NCBI GenBank assembly: GCA_947073895.1
Contig: CAMTNN010000069.1
Coordinates: forward strand, 1-7,459
Direction: 5' to 3'
Source: an uncultured cyanobacterium
Lineage (GTDB): Bacteria; Cyanobacteriota; Vampirovibrionia; Gastranaerophilales; Gastranaerophilaceae
Length of the DNA: 7,459 nt
The notes beneath the pieces were generated by a model. That model was not told where the DNA came from, made no database searches, and saw nothing but the letters and a program-made list of their open reading frames with translations. The position numbers and the translations under genes are program-made. Shown here piece after piece: positions 1 through 5,716 of the stretch. Numbering within the stretch: the first letter of the stretch is position 1; each line of letters starts with the position of its first letter.

Positions 1-63
1 AAACTTGAATATGAATTTTAAAACATCAACCGCATGTATGATATTTTGCAATATTGTCCAAAT

Positions 64-69
64 TATAGT
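64..69 (+). promoter_or_regulatory. Candidate -10 element upstream of rfbC
   Basis: TATAGT matches the TATAAT consensus at five of six positions and lies about 25 bp before the rfbC start codon, so transcription would begin near 76 with a short leader. No convincing -35 hexamer is seen at 16-18 bp spacing, and in such AT-rich DNA a lone -10 match is weak evidence. The rfb operon could equally be transcribed from beyond the left edge of the window. Confidence 0.3.
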
Positions 70-80
70 ATCCTTATTGA

Positions 81-86
81 AGGGAG
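81..86 (+). promoter_or_regulatory. Ribosome binding site deciding the rfbC start
   Basis: AGGGAG lies 8 nt before the ATG at 95. It places the start there rather than at the in-frame TTG at 5, which has no such site and would add 30 residues absent from the RmlC family. A GTG at 92 is also in frame but less well spaced. Confidence 0.75.
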
Positions 87-94
87 TATTCGTG

Positions 95-637
95 ATGCCG
101 TTTGAGTTTATTAGACAAGAAATCGAAGATGTTATCTTAGTTAAGCCAAAAGTTTTTGGTGATAACAGAGGATTTTTTATGGAAAGTTATAAAAAATCTG
201 ATTTCTTAAAAAACGGGATTGATGTTGAGTTTAATCAGGATAATCATTCTAAATCAACAGCAAAGGTTTTAAGAGGACTCCATTATCAAGAATCACCATA
301 TGGACAGGCTAAGCTTGTGCGCTGTTCAAAAGGCAGAATCTATGATGTTGCGATGGATATTCGACCTGAATCGAAAACTTTCGGACAATATGTTAAGGTG
401 GAGCTTTCGGAAGATAATAAGTGCATGCTTTTTATCCCTGAAGGTTTTGCGCATGGTTTTGTAGTGCTTTCAGAGGAAGCTGAATTATTATATAAAGCAA
501 GCGGTGAATATGCTCCGCAGGCTGATAGAGGAATTCATTGGTCAGAAGTTGATTGGGGCATAGATTTTGAGCCGATTTTGTCAGAGAAAGACAAAGTTCA
601 GCCAAAATTGAAGGAGGTTTTCGCATGCGTATCTTAG
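95..637 (+). CDS. rfbC: dTDP-4-dehydrorhamnose 3,5-epimerase
   Basis: This cytoplasmic enzyme (RmlC/RfbC) epimerises C3 and C5 of dTDP-4-keto-6-deoxy-D-glucose, the third step to dTDP-L-rhamnose. With the start at 95 the protein has 180 residues, the usual length for this cupin family. Visible family signatures are DNRGFF (23-28), LRGLHYQ (59-65) with the catalytic-base histidine H63, the lysine K73, the DVAMDIR strand (84-90), IPEGFAHGF (114-122) with H120, and the active-site tyrosine Y133 in LLYK. The family's key catalytic residues appear to be present, so the enzyme should be active. The last 13 bp overlap the start of rfbB, and the rfbB ribosome binding site lies inside this gene, suggesting translational coupling. 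A longer reading from TTG at 5 would add a hydrophobic N-terminus and is rejected. Confidence 0.96.
   Translation: MPFEFIRQEIEDVILVKPKVFGDNRGFFMESYKKSDFLKNGIDVEFNQDNHSKSTAKVLRGLHYQESPYGQAKLVRCSKGRIYDVAMDIRPESKTFGQYVKVELSEDNKCMLFIPEGFAHGFVVLSEEAELLYKASGEYAPQADRGIHWSEVDWGIDFEPILSEKDKVQPKLKEVFACVS
611..617 (+). promoter_or_regulatory. Ribosome binding site of rfbB
   Basis: AAGGAGG, a near-perfect Shine-Dalgarno sequence, sits 7 nt before the rfbB ATG and inside the rfbC coding region. It shows that the organism uses canonical Shine-Dalgarno initiation, which argues against Bacteroidota as the source. Confidence 0.85.
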
Positions 638-1605
638 TAACAGGCGGAGCAGGCTTTATTGGAAGTTGTTTTGTAAGATATATTTTGCAAAAACATCCTG
701 ATTATAAAATTATTAATCTTGATGCGTTGACTTATTGCGGGAATTTAGAAAATCTTATTGATGTTGAAAAAAATCCGAATTATAGATTTGTGCATGGGAA
801 TATTTGTGACCGAAATCTTGTAAGAGAGCTTATAAGAGAATCTGATTGTGTTGTGAATTTTGCTGCGGAATCTCATGTAGACAATTCTATTAAGCACCCT
901 GAAATCTTTATAGAAACAAATGTTCAAGGGACTTTGAACTTGCTACAGGCATGTCGTGAAATCGGGATTGAAAGGTTTTTGCAGGTTTCTACAGATGAAG
1001 TTTACGGAACATTAGGTAAAACAGGATATTTTTATGAAACTACTCTGCTTGCTCCAAACAGCCCTTATTCGGCTTCAAAAGCAAGCGCGGATATGTTAGT
1101 GAGGGCGTATAGAGAAACTTACGGGCTTCCGACTTTGAATACAAGATGTTCTAATAATTACGGGCCATATCAGTATCCTGAAAAACTTATTCCGTTCTTT
1201 ATTTCACAACTTTTGAAGGGTGAAAAAGTACCTGTTTACGGTGATGGTTTGAATGTTCGTGATTGGTTGTATGTTTATGACCATTGTGAGGCGATTGATG
1301 TTGTACTTCACAGAGGTAAAGTCGGTGAAGTTTATAATATAGGCGGACATAACGAAAAAACAAATCTTGAAATTACTCATCTTATTTTGGATGCAATGGG
1401 TAAGGATGAATCTTCTATTAAGTATGTTGATGATAGATTAGGACATGACAGGCGTTATGCGATTTCTAATGATAAAATTACGTCTGAACTCGGATGGAGT
1501 CCGTCTTTGACATTTGAAGAGGGTATAAAACTAACTATTGACTGGTATTTGCATAATCAAGAGTGGATGAAGAATATTGAATTCAAGAAAGTGAGTTTAG
1601 TATAA
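625..1605 (+). CDS. rfbB: dTDP-glucose 4,6-dehydratase
   Basis: RmlB/RfbB converts dTDP-D-glucose to dTDP-4-keto-6-deoxy-D-glucose with bound NAD+, the second step of the rhamnose pathway. It is an extended short-chain dehydrogenase (SDR). The nucleotide-binding GGAGFIGS is at residues 7-14, and AAESHVD at 80-86 is a family signature. The catalytic T-D-E triad is at 123-125 (STDEVYG), and the active-site Y148-x3-K152 is in YSASK. NNYGPYQ (177-183), VRDWLYV (211-217) and the late RRYAIS (276-281) also match the family. At 326 residues it is somewhat shorter than the E. coli enzyme (about 360), which fits many non-enteric homologues, and nothing catalytic is missing. Its TAA stop overlaps the rfbD ATG by one base. 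Confidence 0.97.
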   Translation: MRILVTGGAGFIGSCFVRYILQKHPDYKIINLDALTYCGNLENLIDVEKNPNYRFVHGNICDRNLVRELIRESDCVVNFAAESHVDNSIKHPEIFIETNVQGTLNLLQACREIGIERFLQVSTDEVYGTLGKTGYFYETTLLAPNSPYSASKASADMLVRAYRETYGLPTLNTRCSNNYGPYQYPEKLIPFFISQLLKGEKVPVYGDGLNVRDWLYVYDHCEAIDVVLHRGKVGEVYNIGGHNEKTNLEITHLILDAMGKDESSIKYVDDRLGHDRRYAISNDKITSELGWSPSLTFEEGIKLTIDWYLHNQEWMKNIEFKKVSLV

Positions 1606-2420
1606 TGATAGCTCTTGTTACGGGTGCAAACGGTATGTTGGGACAGGATTTGTGTCCGATTTTGGAAGATAACGGGTTTGATGTTATTGAGACGGATATT
1701 CACAATCTTGATATTACTAAGGATTGTAGTGAATTTATTTCAGCACAAAACCCGGATATTGTTGTTCATTGTGCGGCTTATACAAATGTTGATAAAGCCG
1801 AAGAAGATTTTGAAACTGCAAAATTAATAAATGTTATCGGCACTGAAAATGTTGCTAAAGCTTGTGCAAAAATCGGTGCAGTTATGGTTTATATTTCAAC
1901 GGATTATGTTTTTGACGGAGAAAAAAACGAACCTTATCAAACAGATGATATTCCAAATCCTTTGAATAACTATGGTTTGACTAAACTTCAAGGCGAAGAA
2001 GCTGTAAAAAAATATTGTGAAAAATATTATATTGCTCGTACAAGCTGGCTTTATGGACATCATGGCAAGAATTTTGCAGAAACTATGATTTCACTTGCTG
2101 ATAAACCCGAATTAAAGGTTGTTGACGACCAAATAGGATGTCCTACTTGGACTGTAGAGCTTGCAAACGGAATTATTAAAATTTTGGATATGCCGTTTGG
2201 CACATATCATGTTTGCGGAAGCGGTTCAACAAGCTGGTATGGGTTTGCTAAGGAAATTTTTGAACAGGAAGGATTGAACGTTAATCTAAAACCTTGTACA
2301 ACAGAAGAATTTCCGCGTCCTGCCAAACGTCCGAAATATAGTATAATGGATAACAGCGGGCTTACAAGAAACTGGAAAATCGCTCTAAAAGATTATTTGA
2401 TGCTCAGGGAGGAAGAATAA
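1605..2420 (+). CDS. rfbD: dTDP-4-dehydrorhamnose reductase
   Basis: RmlD/RfbD reduces dTDP-4-keto-L-rhamnose to dTDP-L-rhamnose with NAD(P)H, the final step. The 271-residue protein is a short SDR. It has the cofactor loop [10 protein letters not shown] (7-16), [13 protein letters not shown] (54-66), the STDYVFDG strand (98-105), the catalytic Y123-x3-K127 (NNYGLTK), RTSWLYG (145-151) and the C-terminal RPAKRPKYS (238-246). All are family signatures. The start is set by the TAATG overlap with rfbB. The only upstream purine-rich stretch (near 1591-1595) is a weak ribosome binding site, so translation probably depends on ribosomes finishing rfbB. The stop again overlaps the next gene by one base. 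Confidence 0.96.
   Translation: MIALVTGANGMLGQDLCPILEDNGFDVIETDIHNLDITKDCSEFISAQNPDIVVHCAAYTNVDKAEEDFETAKLINVIGTENVAKACAKIGAVMVYISTDYVFDGEKNEPYQTDDIPNPLNNYGLTKLQGEEAVKKYCEKYYIARTSWLYGHHGKNFAETMISLADKPELKVVDDQIGCPTWTVELANGIIKILDMPFGTYHVCGSGSTSWYGFAKEIFEQEGLNVNLKPCTTEEFPRPAKRPKYSIMDNSGLTRNWKIALKDYLMLREEE
2407..2412 (+). promoter_or_regulatory. Ribosome binding site of rfbA
   Basis: GGGAGG lies 7 nt before the rfbA ATG, inside the end of rfbD. It gives rfbA a strong site of its own in addition to the TAATG coupling. Confidence 0.75.
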
Positions 2421-3286
2421 TGAAAGGAATAGTTCTTGCAGGAGGTTCAGGTACACGTTTGTATCCGACTACAATGGCAACATCAAAACAGCTTTTGCCT
2501 GTGTATGATAAACCCATGATTTATTATCCGATTTCGGTTTTAATGCTTGCAGGGATAAGGGAAATTCTTATTATTTCAACTCCTCAAGATTTACCTGATT
2601 TTAAAAAACTATTGGGAACAGGCGAGCAATTTGGGGTTAAATTCTCATATAAAGAACAGCCAAGCCCTGACGGATTAGCTCAAGCATTTGTTCTGGGAGA
2701 AGACTTTATTGGAGATGACTCTGTTGCTCTGGTTTTGGGCGATAATATATTTTATGGTGCAGGATTTTCGGGAATTCTTAAAGAGGCTGTTAAGCGCGCG
2801 GAAGATGGAATTGCAACGATTTTCGGCTACTATGTTAAAGACCCTGAAAGATTTGGTGTGGTTGAGTTTGATGAAAACGGAAAAGCACTTAATATCGAGG
2901 AAAAACCTGCTAAACCAAAGTCTAACTATGCAGTAACCGGATTATATTTCTATGATAATAAAGTTGCAGAGTATGCAAAAACACTTAAACCGTCTTCTCG
3001 TGGCGAGTTGGAGATTACAGATTTGAATAAAATGTATCTTAATAACGAAAAACTTCATACAGAAATTTTCGGCAGAGGTTTTGCTTGGCTTGATACAGGA
3101 ACTCACAAGTCTTTAATGCAAGCAGGACAGTATGTTCAGACTATTGAAGAAAATCAGGGGATTAAGATTGCCTGTTTGGAAGAAGTCGCTTATCGAATGG
3201 GTTTTGTGTCAAAAGAAAAAATAATTTCCAATGCAAAAAAATATAATCAAAATGAATATTATAATTACATTACAAATTTGCACTAA
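2420..3286 (+). CDS. rfbA: Glucose-1-phosphate thymidylyltransferase
   Basis: RmlA/RfbA joins glucose-1-phosphate and dTTP to give dTDP-glucose and pyrophosphate. This is the committed first step and, in the characterised family, is feedback-inhibited by dTDP-rhamnose. The 288-residue length is typical (about 290). The nucleotidyltransferase signature [11 protein letters not shown] is at 6-16, followed by [11 protein letters not shown] (22-32) with catalytic lysines. The metal-binding aspartate is in LGDN (106-109), and ERFGVVEF (143-150), the EEKP loop (160-163), SRGELEITD (193-201) and the second metal-site aspartate in WLDTGTH (223-229) follow. The C-terminal helices are intact. It starts on the last base of rfbD and closes the four-gene pathway. 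It does not run into the next gene: a 44-bp gap with its own promoter follows. Confidence 0.97.
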   Translation: MKGIVLAGGSGTRLYPTTMATSKQLLPVYDKPMIYYPISVLMLAGIREILIISTPQDLPDFKKLLGTGEQFGVKFSYKEQPSPDGLAQAFVLGEDFIGDDSVALVLGDNIFYGAGFSGILKEAVKRAEDGIATIFGYYVKDPERFGVVEFDENGKALNIEEKPAKPKSNYAVTGLYFYDNKVAEYAKTLKPSSRGELEITDLNKMYLNNEKLHTEIFGRGFAWLDTGTHKSLMQAGQYVQTIEENQGIKIACLEEVAYRMGFVSKEKIISNAKKYNQNEYYNYITNLH

Positions 3287-3298
3287 ATATGCTATAAT
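3270..3298 (+). promoter_or_regulatory. Extended -10 promoter before the sugar transferase
   Basis: A perfect TATAAT (3293-3298) is preceded by TG one base upstream (TGCTATAAT), the extended -10 arrangement recognised by the housekeeping sigma factor with little need for a -35. A weak TTACAA (3270-3275) lies 17 bp upstream and matches TTGACA at only three positions. Transcription would start near 3305. The hexamers straddle the rfbA stop codon, so the sugar transferase could be expressed independently of the rfb genes as well as by read-through. Confidence 0.55.
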
Positions 3299-3303
3299 AT
3301 AAG

Positions 3304-3318
3304 TGTTGCACGACAACA
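3304..3318 (+). repeat. Short inverted repeat at the predicted transcript start
   Basis: TGTTG and CAACA form a perfect 5-bp inverted repeat around a 5-base centre (CACGA). It lies immediately downstream of the -10 element and ends a few bases before the AGGAG ribosome binding site. It could be a small operator or a 5' hairpin protecting the mRNA. No U-tract follows, so it is not a terminator. Five-base repeats arise often by chance. Confidence 0.3.
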
Positions 3319-3330
3319 TTAGGAGTTTTT

Positions 3331-4671
3331 ATGGCTGTATTATCAAAATCTGTTTATGTATTAGCGACTATTGAAGCGTTAATCGCTGCTTTTGTTGCTT
3401 TTATAAGCTTTATGTTAATTGCACCTACCGTTGCAAAACTATTTATTGTAATGTTTATTTTTGCTGCATCGGTTATAACCGCTTTAACTCTTAAAGGATT
3501 TTACAGCGTTCGTAAATATCGTCCTAAAGATATTTATTTGTTATTTGAAGGTGTTTTTATTGCGGTATTTGCGGCAGCAGCTTTATCAATTCCGCTTCTT
3601 GGCGGCTTTGCTTACGCACTGGCATTCTGGGATGCTGCTTTAATTTATACAGGGGTTTTAGCAGTAAGACTTGTATTTTTGCTTTACAAAAAATTCCTTA
3701 AGCCTGTTAAAAATATTCTGATTGTTGGTGCAGGGCAAGATGGTAAACTTATTGCGGAAGAAATTCAATCCAGACCGGAACTCGGGATGAAAGTTGTCGG
3801 ATTTTTGGATGATAATATGAATAATATTGAAGAAGAAGACTCTTCTATTCCTATTTTGGGTTTAACTTATGATTCTGAAGCTGTAATAAAAGATAATAAA
3901 GTTGATATGGTTATTATTGCGGTTAAATCAAGAATGGATTCCAATATTCTTACTGATTTAGCAAAAGGTATTCCTCTTGGTGTGAAAGTTTGGAGAATGC
4001 CTACATTCTATGCTCATATCACTAAAAAATTATTTACTAACAAAATGGCTGTAAACTGGCTGTTTTATGATTATGTAAGACCAAAACACATAATTTATTC
4101 TCATATTAAGAAGGTTTTGGACATAATTTCTGCAATTGCAATTCTGATTGTAACTCTTCCATTGTCTGTTGTTGCAATGATAGGAATCAAGCTTTCTGAC
4201 TTTGGGCCGGTCTTCTTTACTCAAACAAGAATCGGTAAATTTGGAAGGCCGTTTAAAATGATTAAATTCAGAACCATGTATCAAGATAAAGTTGATGAAG
4301 GTTTTGATGATGATTTGGAAGAAATCGAAAATGATGACAAACGCATTATGCCATTCTGCAGATTAATTAGAAAATTCCATATTGATGAAATTCCACAGAT
4401 GTTTAATATCTTAAAAGGTGAAATGAGCTTAATCGGTCCTCGTCCTGTAAGAGAAGAAGTTTATCTTGAAAACAGAGAGAATATTCCGTTTTGGGAATGC
4501 CGTAACTGGGTTCGTCCGGGCTGGACAGGATGGCAGCAGATTAATTCTGTTGACTGTATACCTGAAGAGCGTTTGGGATACGATTTATACTATGTAAAAC
4601 ACAGAACTCTTATATGGGAAATTACAATATTTATCCAGTATCTTGCAAAAGTTATAAGCGGAAGACTATAG
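3331..4671 (+). CDS. Polyprenyl-phosphate sugar phosphotransferase (WbaP/WcaJ type)
   Basis: This membrane enzyme should transfer a sugar-1-phosphate from a nucleotide sugar to undecaprenyl phosphate, the first step of an exopolysaccharide, capsule or O-antigen repeat unit. The 446 residues show the whole polytopic architecture. Hydrophobic N-terminal segments lie at about 8-31, 35-54, 70-92 and 96-118. A Rossmann-like domain begins with ILIVGAGQDG (129-138) and runs to about 225, and a membrane helix follows at about 263-287. The C-terminal catalytic domain has QTRIGK (298-303), KFRTM (312-316), the catalytic D352-E353 pair in HIDEIPQ, GPRP (369-372) and RPGWTG (395-400). AGGAG 5 nt upstream supports the start. 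The sugar cannot be read from sequence. Family members usually use UDP-glucose, UDP-galactose or an acetylated amino sugar, so the dTDP-rhamnose made next door is probably added later. The stop codon is shared with the opposite-strand gene. Confidence 0.92.
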   Translation: MAVLSKSVYVLATIEALIAAFVAFISFMLIAPTVAKLFIVMFIFAASVITALTLKGFYSVRKYRPKDIYLLFEGVFIAVFAAAALSIPLLGGFAYALAFWDAALIYTGVLAVRLVFLLYKKFLKPVKNILIVGAGQDGKLIAEEIQSRPELGMKVVGFLDDNMNNIEEEDSSIPILGLTYDSEAVIKDNKVDMVIIAVKSRMDSNILTDLAKGIPLGVKVWRMPTFYAHITKKLFTNKMAVNWLFYDYVRPKHIIYSHIKKVLDIISAIAILIVTLPLSVVAMIGIKLSDFGPVFFTQTRIGKFGRPFKMIKFRTMYQDKVDEGFDDDLEEIENDDKRIMPFCRLIRKFHIDEIPQMFNILKGEMSLIGPRPVREEVYLENRENIPFWECRNWVRPGWTGWQQINSVDCIPEERLGYDLYYVKHRTLIWEITIFIQYLAKVISGRL

Positions 4672-5406
4672 TTTTTTAAAAACATTGCGCATAACAGGCT
4701 CAAAATTGGATTGGCGTAGAAAAGATTCAATATATGGTATTTCTGCTTCCAGGTTTCCTGTTACAAATAAACTATCTTTTTTTAAAACTTCTGAAACTGT
4801 TTTGATAAATTGATATATTTTTTGTGGTGTATCATCAAAATATCCGAGACAGTTTCTGCAAAGCAAGATTGTGTTTGACTCATCTTTCAGTGTTGGCAAA
4901 ATTTGAAACATATCACCATGATTGAAATTTACTCTTTGTTTTAGTCGTGATTTAGTTAAATATAGAGTTGTATTGTTATAATAAGGTTCTGTTTTGGCAA
5001 GACGGAAAGATTTTTCCCAATTGATTCCAAGTTTATCCATGTTTTCTTTATCGGTTGAAGATATATTGATATACCCGTCTGATGCCATTTTAACCATACT
5101 TTCTTTTATGTCATAAGCTTCAATCGGGCAAAATTTTGCTATGTCTTTTTCATCAGCATATTCAAAAAATGACATCAAATATGTGTATGCTTCTGTTCCA
5201 TCAGAAGCTCCAAATTGAACAATATTAACATTATCTTTGTTTTTGAAAAGCTCTGTTTGATATTCAATAAAACGTTTCCAGTCTAAATCCTGACGAAAAA
5301 ACCAGGTAAAAGTTCCAATTTCTTTACCCTCCTGCGTTTTATAAAAAGACGAAGAGGACTTAAATTGCGGACTATAAATTGGATTGAAAGATATCTTCAT
5401 ATCCAT
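4666..5406 (-). CDS. CheR-type SAM-dependent methyltransferase lacking the CheR N-terminal domain
   Basis: The 246-residue protein matches the catalytic half of chemotaxis methyltransferase CheR. The SAM-binding loop QFGASDGTEAY (64-74) corresponds to CheR's 'STGEEPYS' region, with E72 at the conserved glutamate. EAYDIKESMV (97-106) corresponds to 'ATDID', with D99 expected to contact SAM. RVNFNHGDMFQILP (158-171) precedes the strong signature LLCRNCLGYFDD (181-192), like CheR 'CRNVLIYF', and a final 'VTGNLE' (215-220). The usual helical N-terminal domain, which recognises receptors, is absent. Only about 60 residues precede motif I, including a low-complexity SPQFKSSSSF (12-21). No chemotaxis receptor or cheB/cheA is nearby, so the substrate is unknown; CheR itself methylates glutamate side chains. 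The start at 5406 is supported by AAGG 6 nt upstream; an ATG two codons in is possible. Confidence 0.8.
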   Translation of the reverse strand: MDMKISFNPIYSPQFKSSSSFYKTQEGKEIGTFTWFFRQDLDWKRFIEYQTELFKNKDNVNIVQFGASDGTEAYTYLMSFFEYADEKDIAKFCPIEAYDIKESMVKMASDGYINISSTDKENMDKLGINWEKSFRLAKTEPYYNNTTLYLTKSRLKQRVNFNHGDMFQILPTLKDESNTILLCRNCLGYFDDTPQKIYQFIKTVSEVLKKDSLFVTGNLEAEIPYIESFLRQSNFEPVMRNVFKKL

Positions 5407-5479
5407 GGTAAACCTTGAAAAAAATATTTTTTGTCATGTTTATGTTAATATGAGATTGTACATAAGCTGGAGAATGAAA
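5407..5479. promoter_or_regulatory. Divergent intergenic region with weak promoter candidates
   Basis: These 73 AT-rich bases separate two divergently transcribed genes and must hold both promoters unless the genes are read from elsewhere. On the minus strand TACAAT (5460-5455) is a plausible -10 for the methyltransferase gene. On the plus strand TGTTAATAT (5443-5451) resembles an extended -10 at four of six hexamer positions. Neither has a good -35 at 17 bp; TTGTCA (5431-5436) is close to consensus but wrongly spaced for both. The AAGG site of the minus-strand gene is at 5413-5416. Confidence 0.35.
5469..5472 (+). promoter_or_regulatory. Ribosome binding site deciding the start of the 78-residue gene
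   Basis: GGAG lies 7 nt before the ATG at 5480. It is only 1 nt before another in-frame ATG at 5474, too close to serve it, so 5480 is the chosen start. The TTG at 5384 would put the N-terminus antisense to the methyltransferase gene and is rejected. Confidence 0.6.
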
Positions 5480-5716
5480 ATGCAAGTTAACAACATATCC
5501 CCTGCCTTTGAAGGCAAGAATATTAGAATTACCCCTGAACTTAATAAAGGAAGAAAACTTCTCTATAATGACGTTTTGGACATTATACGCGAAACTCCTG
5601 TGCCAGCGCTTTTTGCAAATGAAGCTATTACAATCAACTCACCTGAATCAAAAAGTCTTACAAAAGTTCTTGGTGATTTAACAAAAGCAGGAATTAACTT
5701 TGATACAATTGCTTAA
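5480..5716 (+). CDS. Small protein of unknown function with an SPAFEG N-terminus
   Basis: I do not recognise this 78-residue protein. It begins MQVNNISPAFEGKNIRIT, followed by a helical, charged segment (about 18-38, with GRKLLYNDVLDIIRET). A hydrophobic ALFANEAITI (43-52) follows, then a final predicted helix (about 55-72, SKSLTKVLGDLTKAGI). There is no signal peptide, membrane segment, cysteine or metal motif. The SPAFEG at 8-13 resembles SPQFKS in the neighbouring methyltransferase, suggesting both belong to a lineage-specific set of proteins with this kind of N-terminus. The ribosome binding site and well-formed protein-like sequence support a real gene. Its 3' end overlaps the bioA tail by 23 bp on the opposite strand. 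A function cannot be assigned, and a link to the methyltransferase is only positional. Confidence 0.65.
   Translation: MQVNNISPAFEGKNIRITPELNKGRKLLYNDVLDIIRETPVPALFANEAITINSPESKSLTKVLGDLTKAGINFDTIA

Noticed and set aside
5..94. N-terminal extension of rfbC from a TTG start, with a hydrophobic segment
   Set aside because: No ribosome binding site is present, RmlC proteins do not have such an extension, and a good AGGGAG-ATG pair at 81-97 gives the family length of 180 residues.
3833..3845. AGAAG-ACT-CTTCT inverted repeat in the sugar transferase gene
   Set aside because: It lies within an acidic/serine codon run in a well-conserved coding region, so it is probably chance.
5407..5417. GGTAAACCTTG considered as half of a BirA-type biotin operator
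   Set aside because: Only one half-site-like stretch is seen, with no properly spaced partner, and it is not upstream of the biotin genes, which are read from the other end.
5384..5479. Longer N-terminus for the 78-residue protein from TTG at 5384
   Set aside because: It would run antisense through the methyltransferase start and the shared promoter region, and GGAG at 5469-5472 points to the ATG at 5480.
5503..5516. Inverted repeat TGCCTT-TG-AAGGCA inside the small gene
   Set aside because: It falls on the codons for PAFEGK near the start of the gene, has no U-tract, and can be explained by codon choice. A translational-control role is possible but unsupported.
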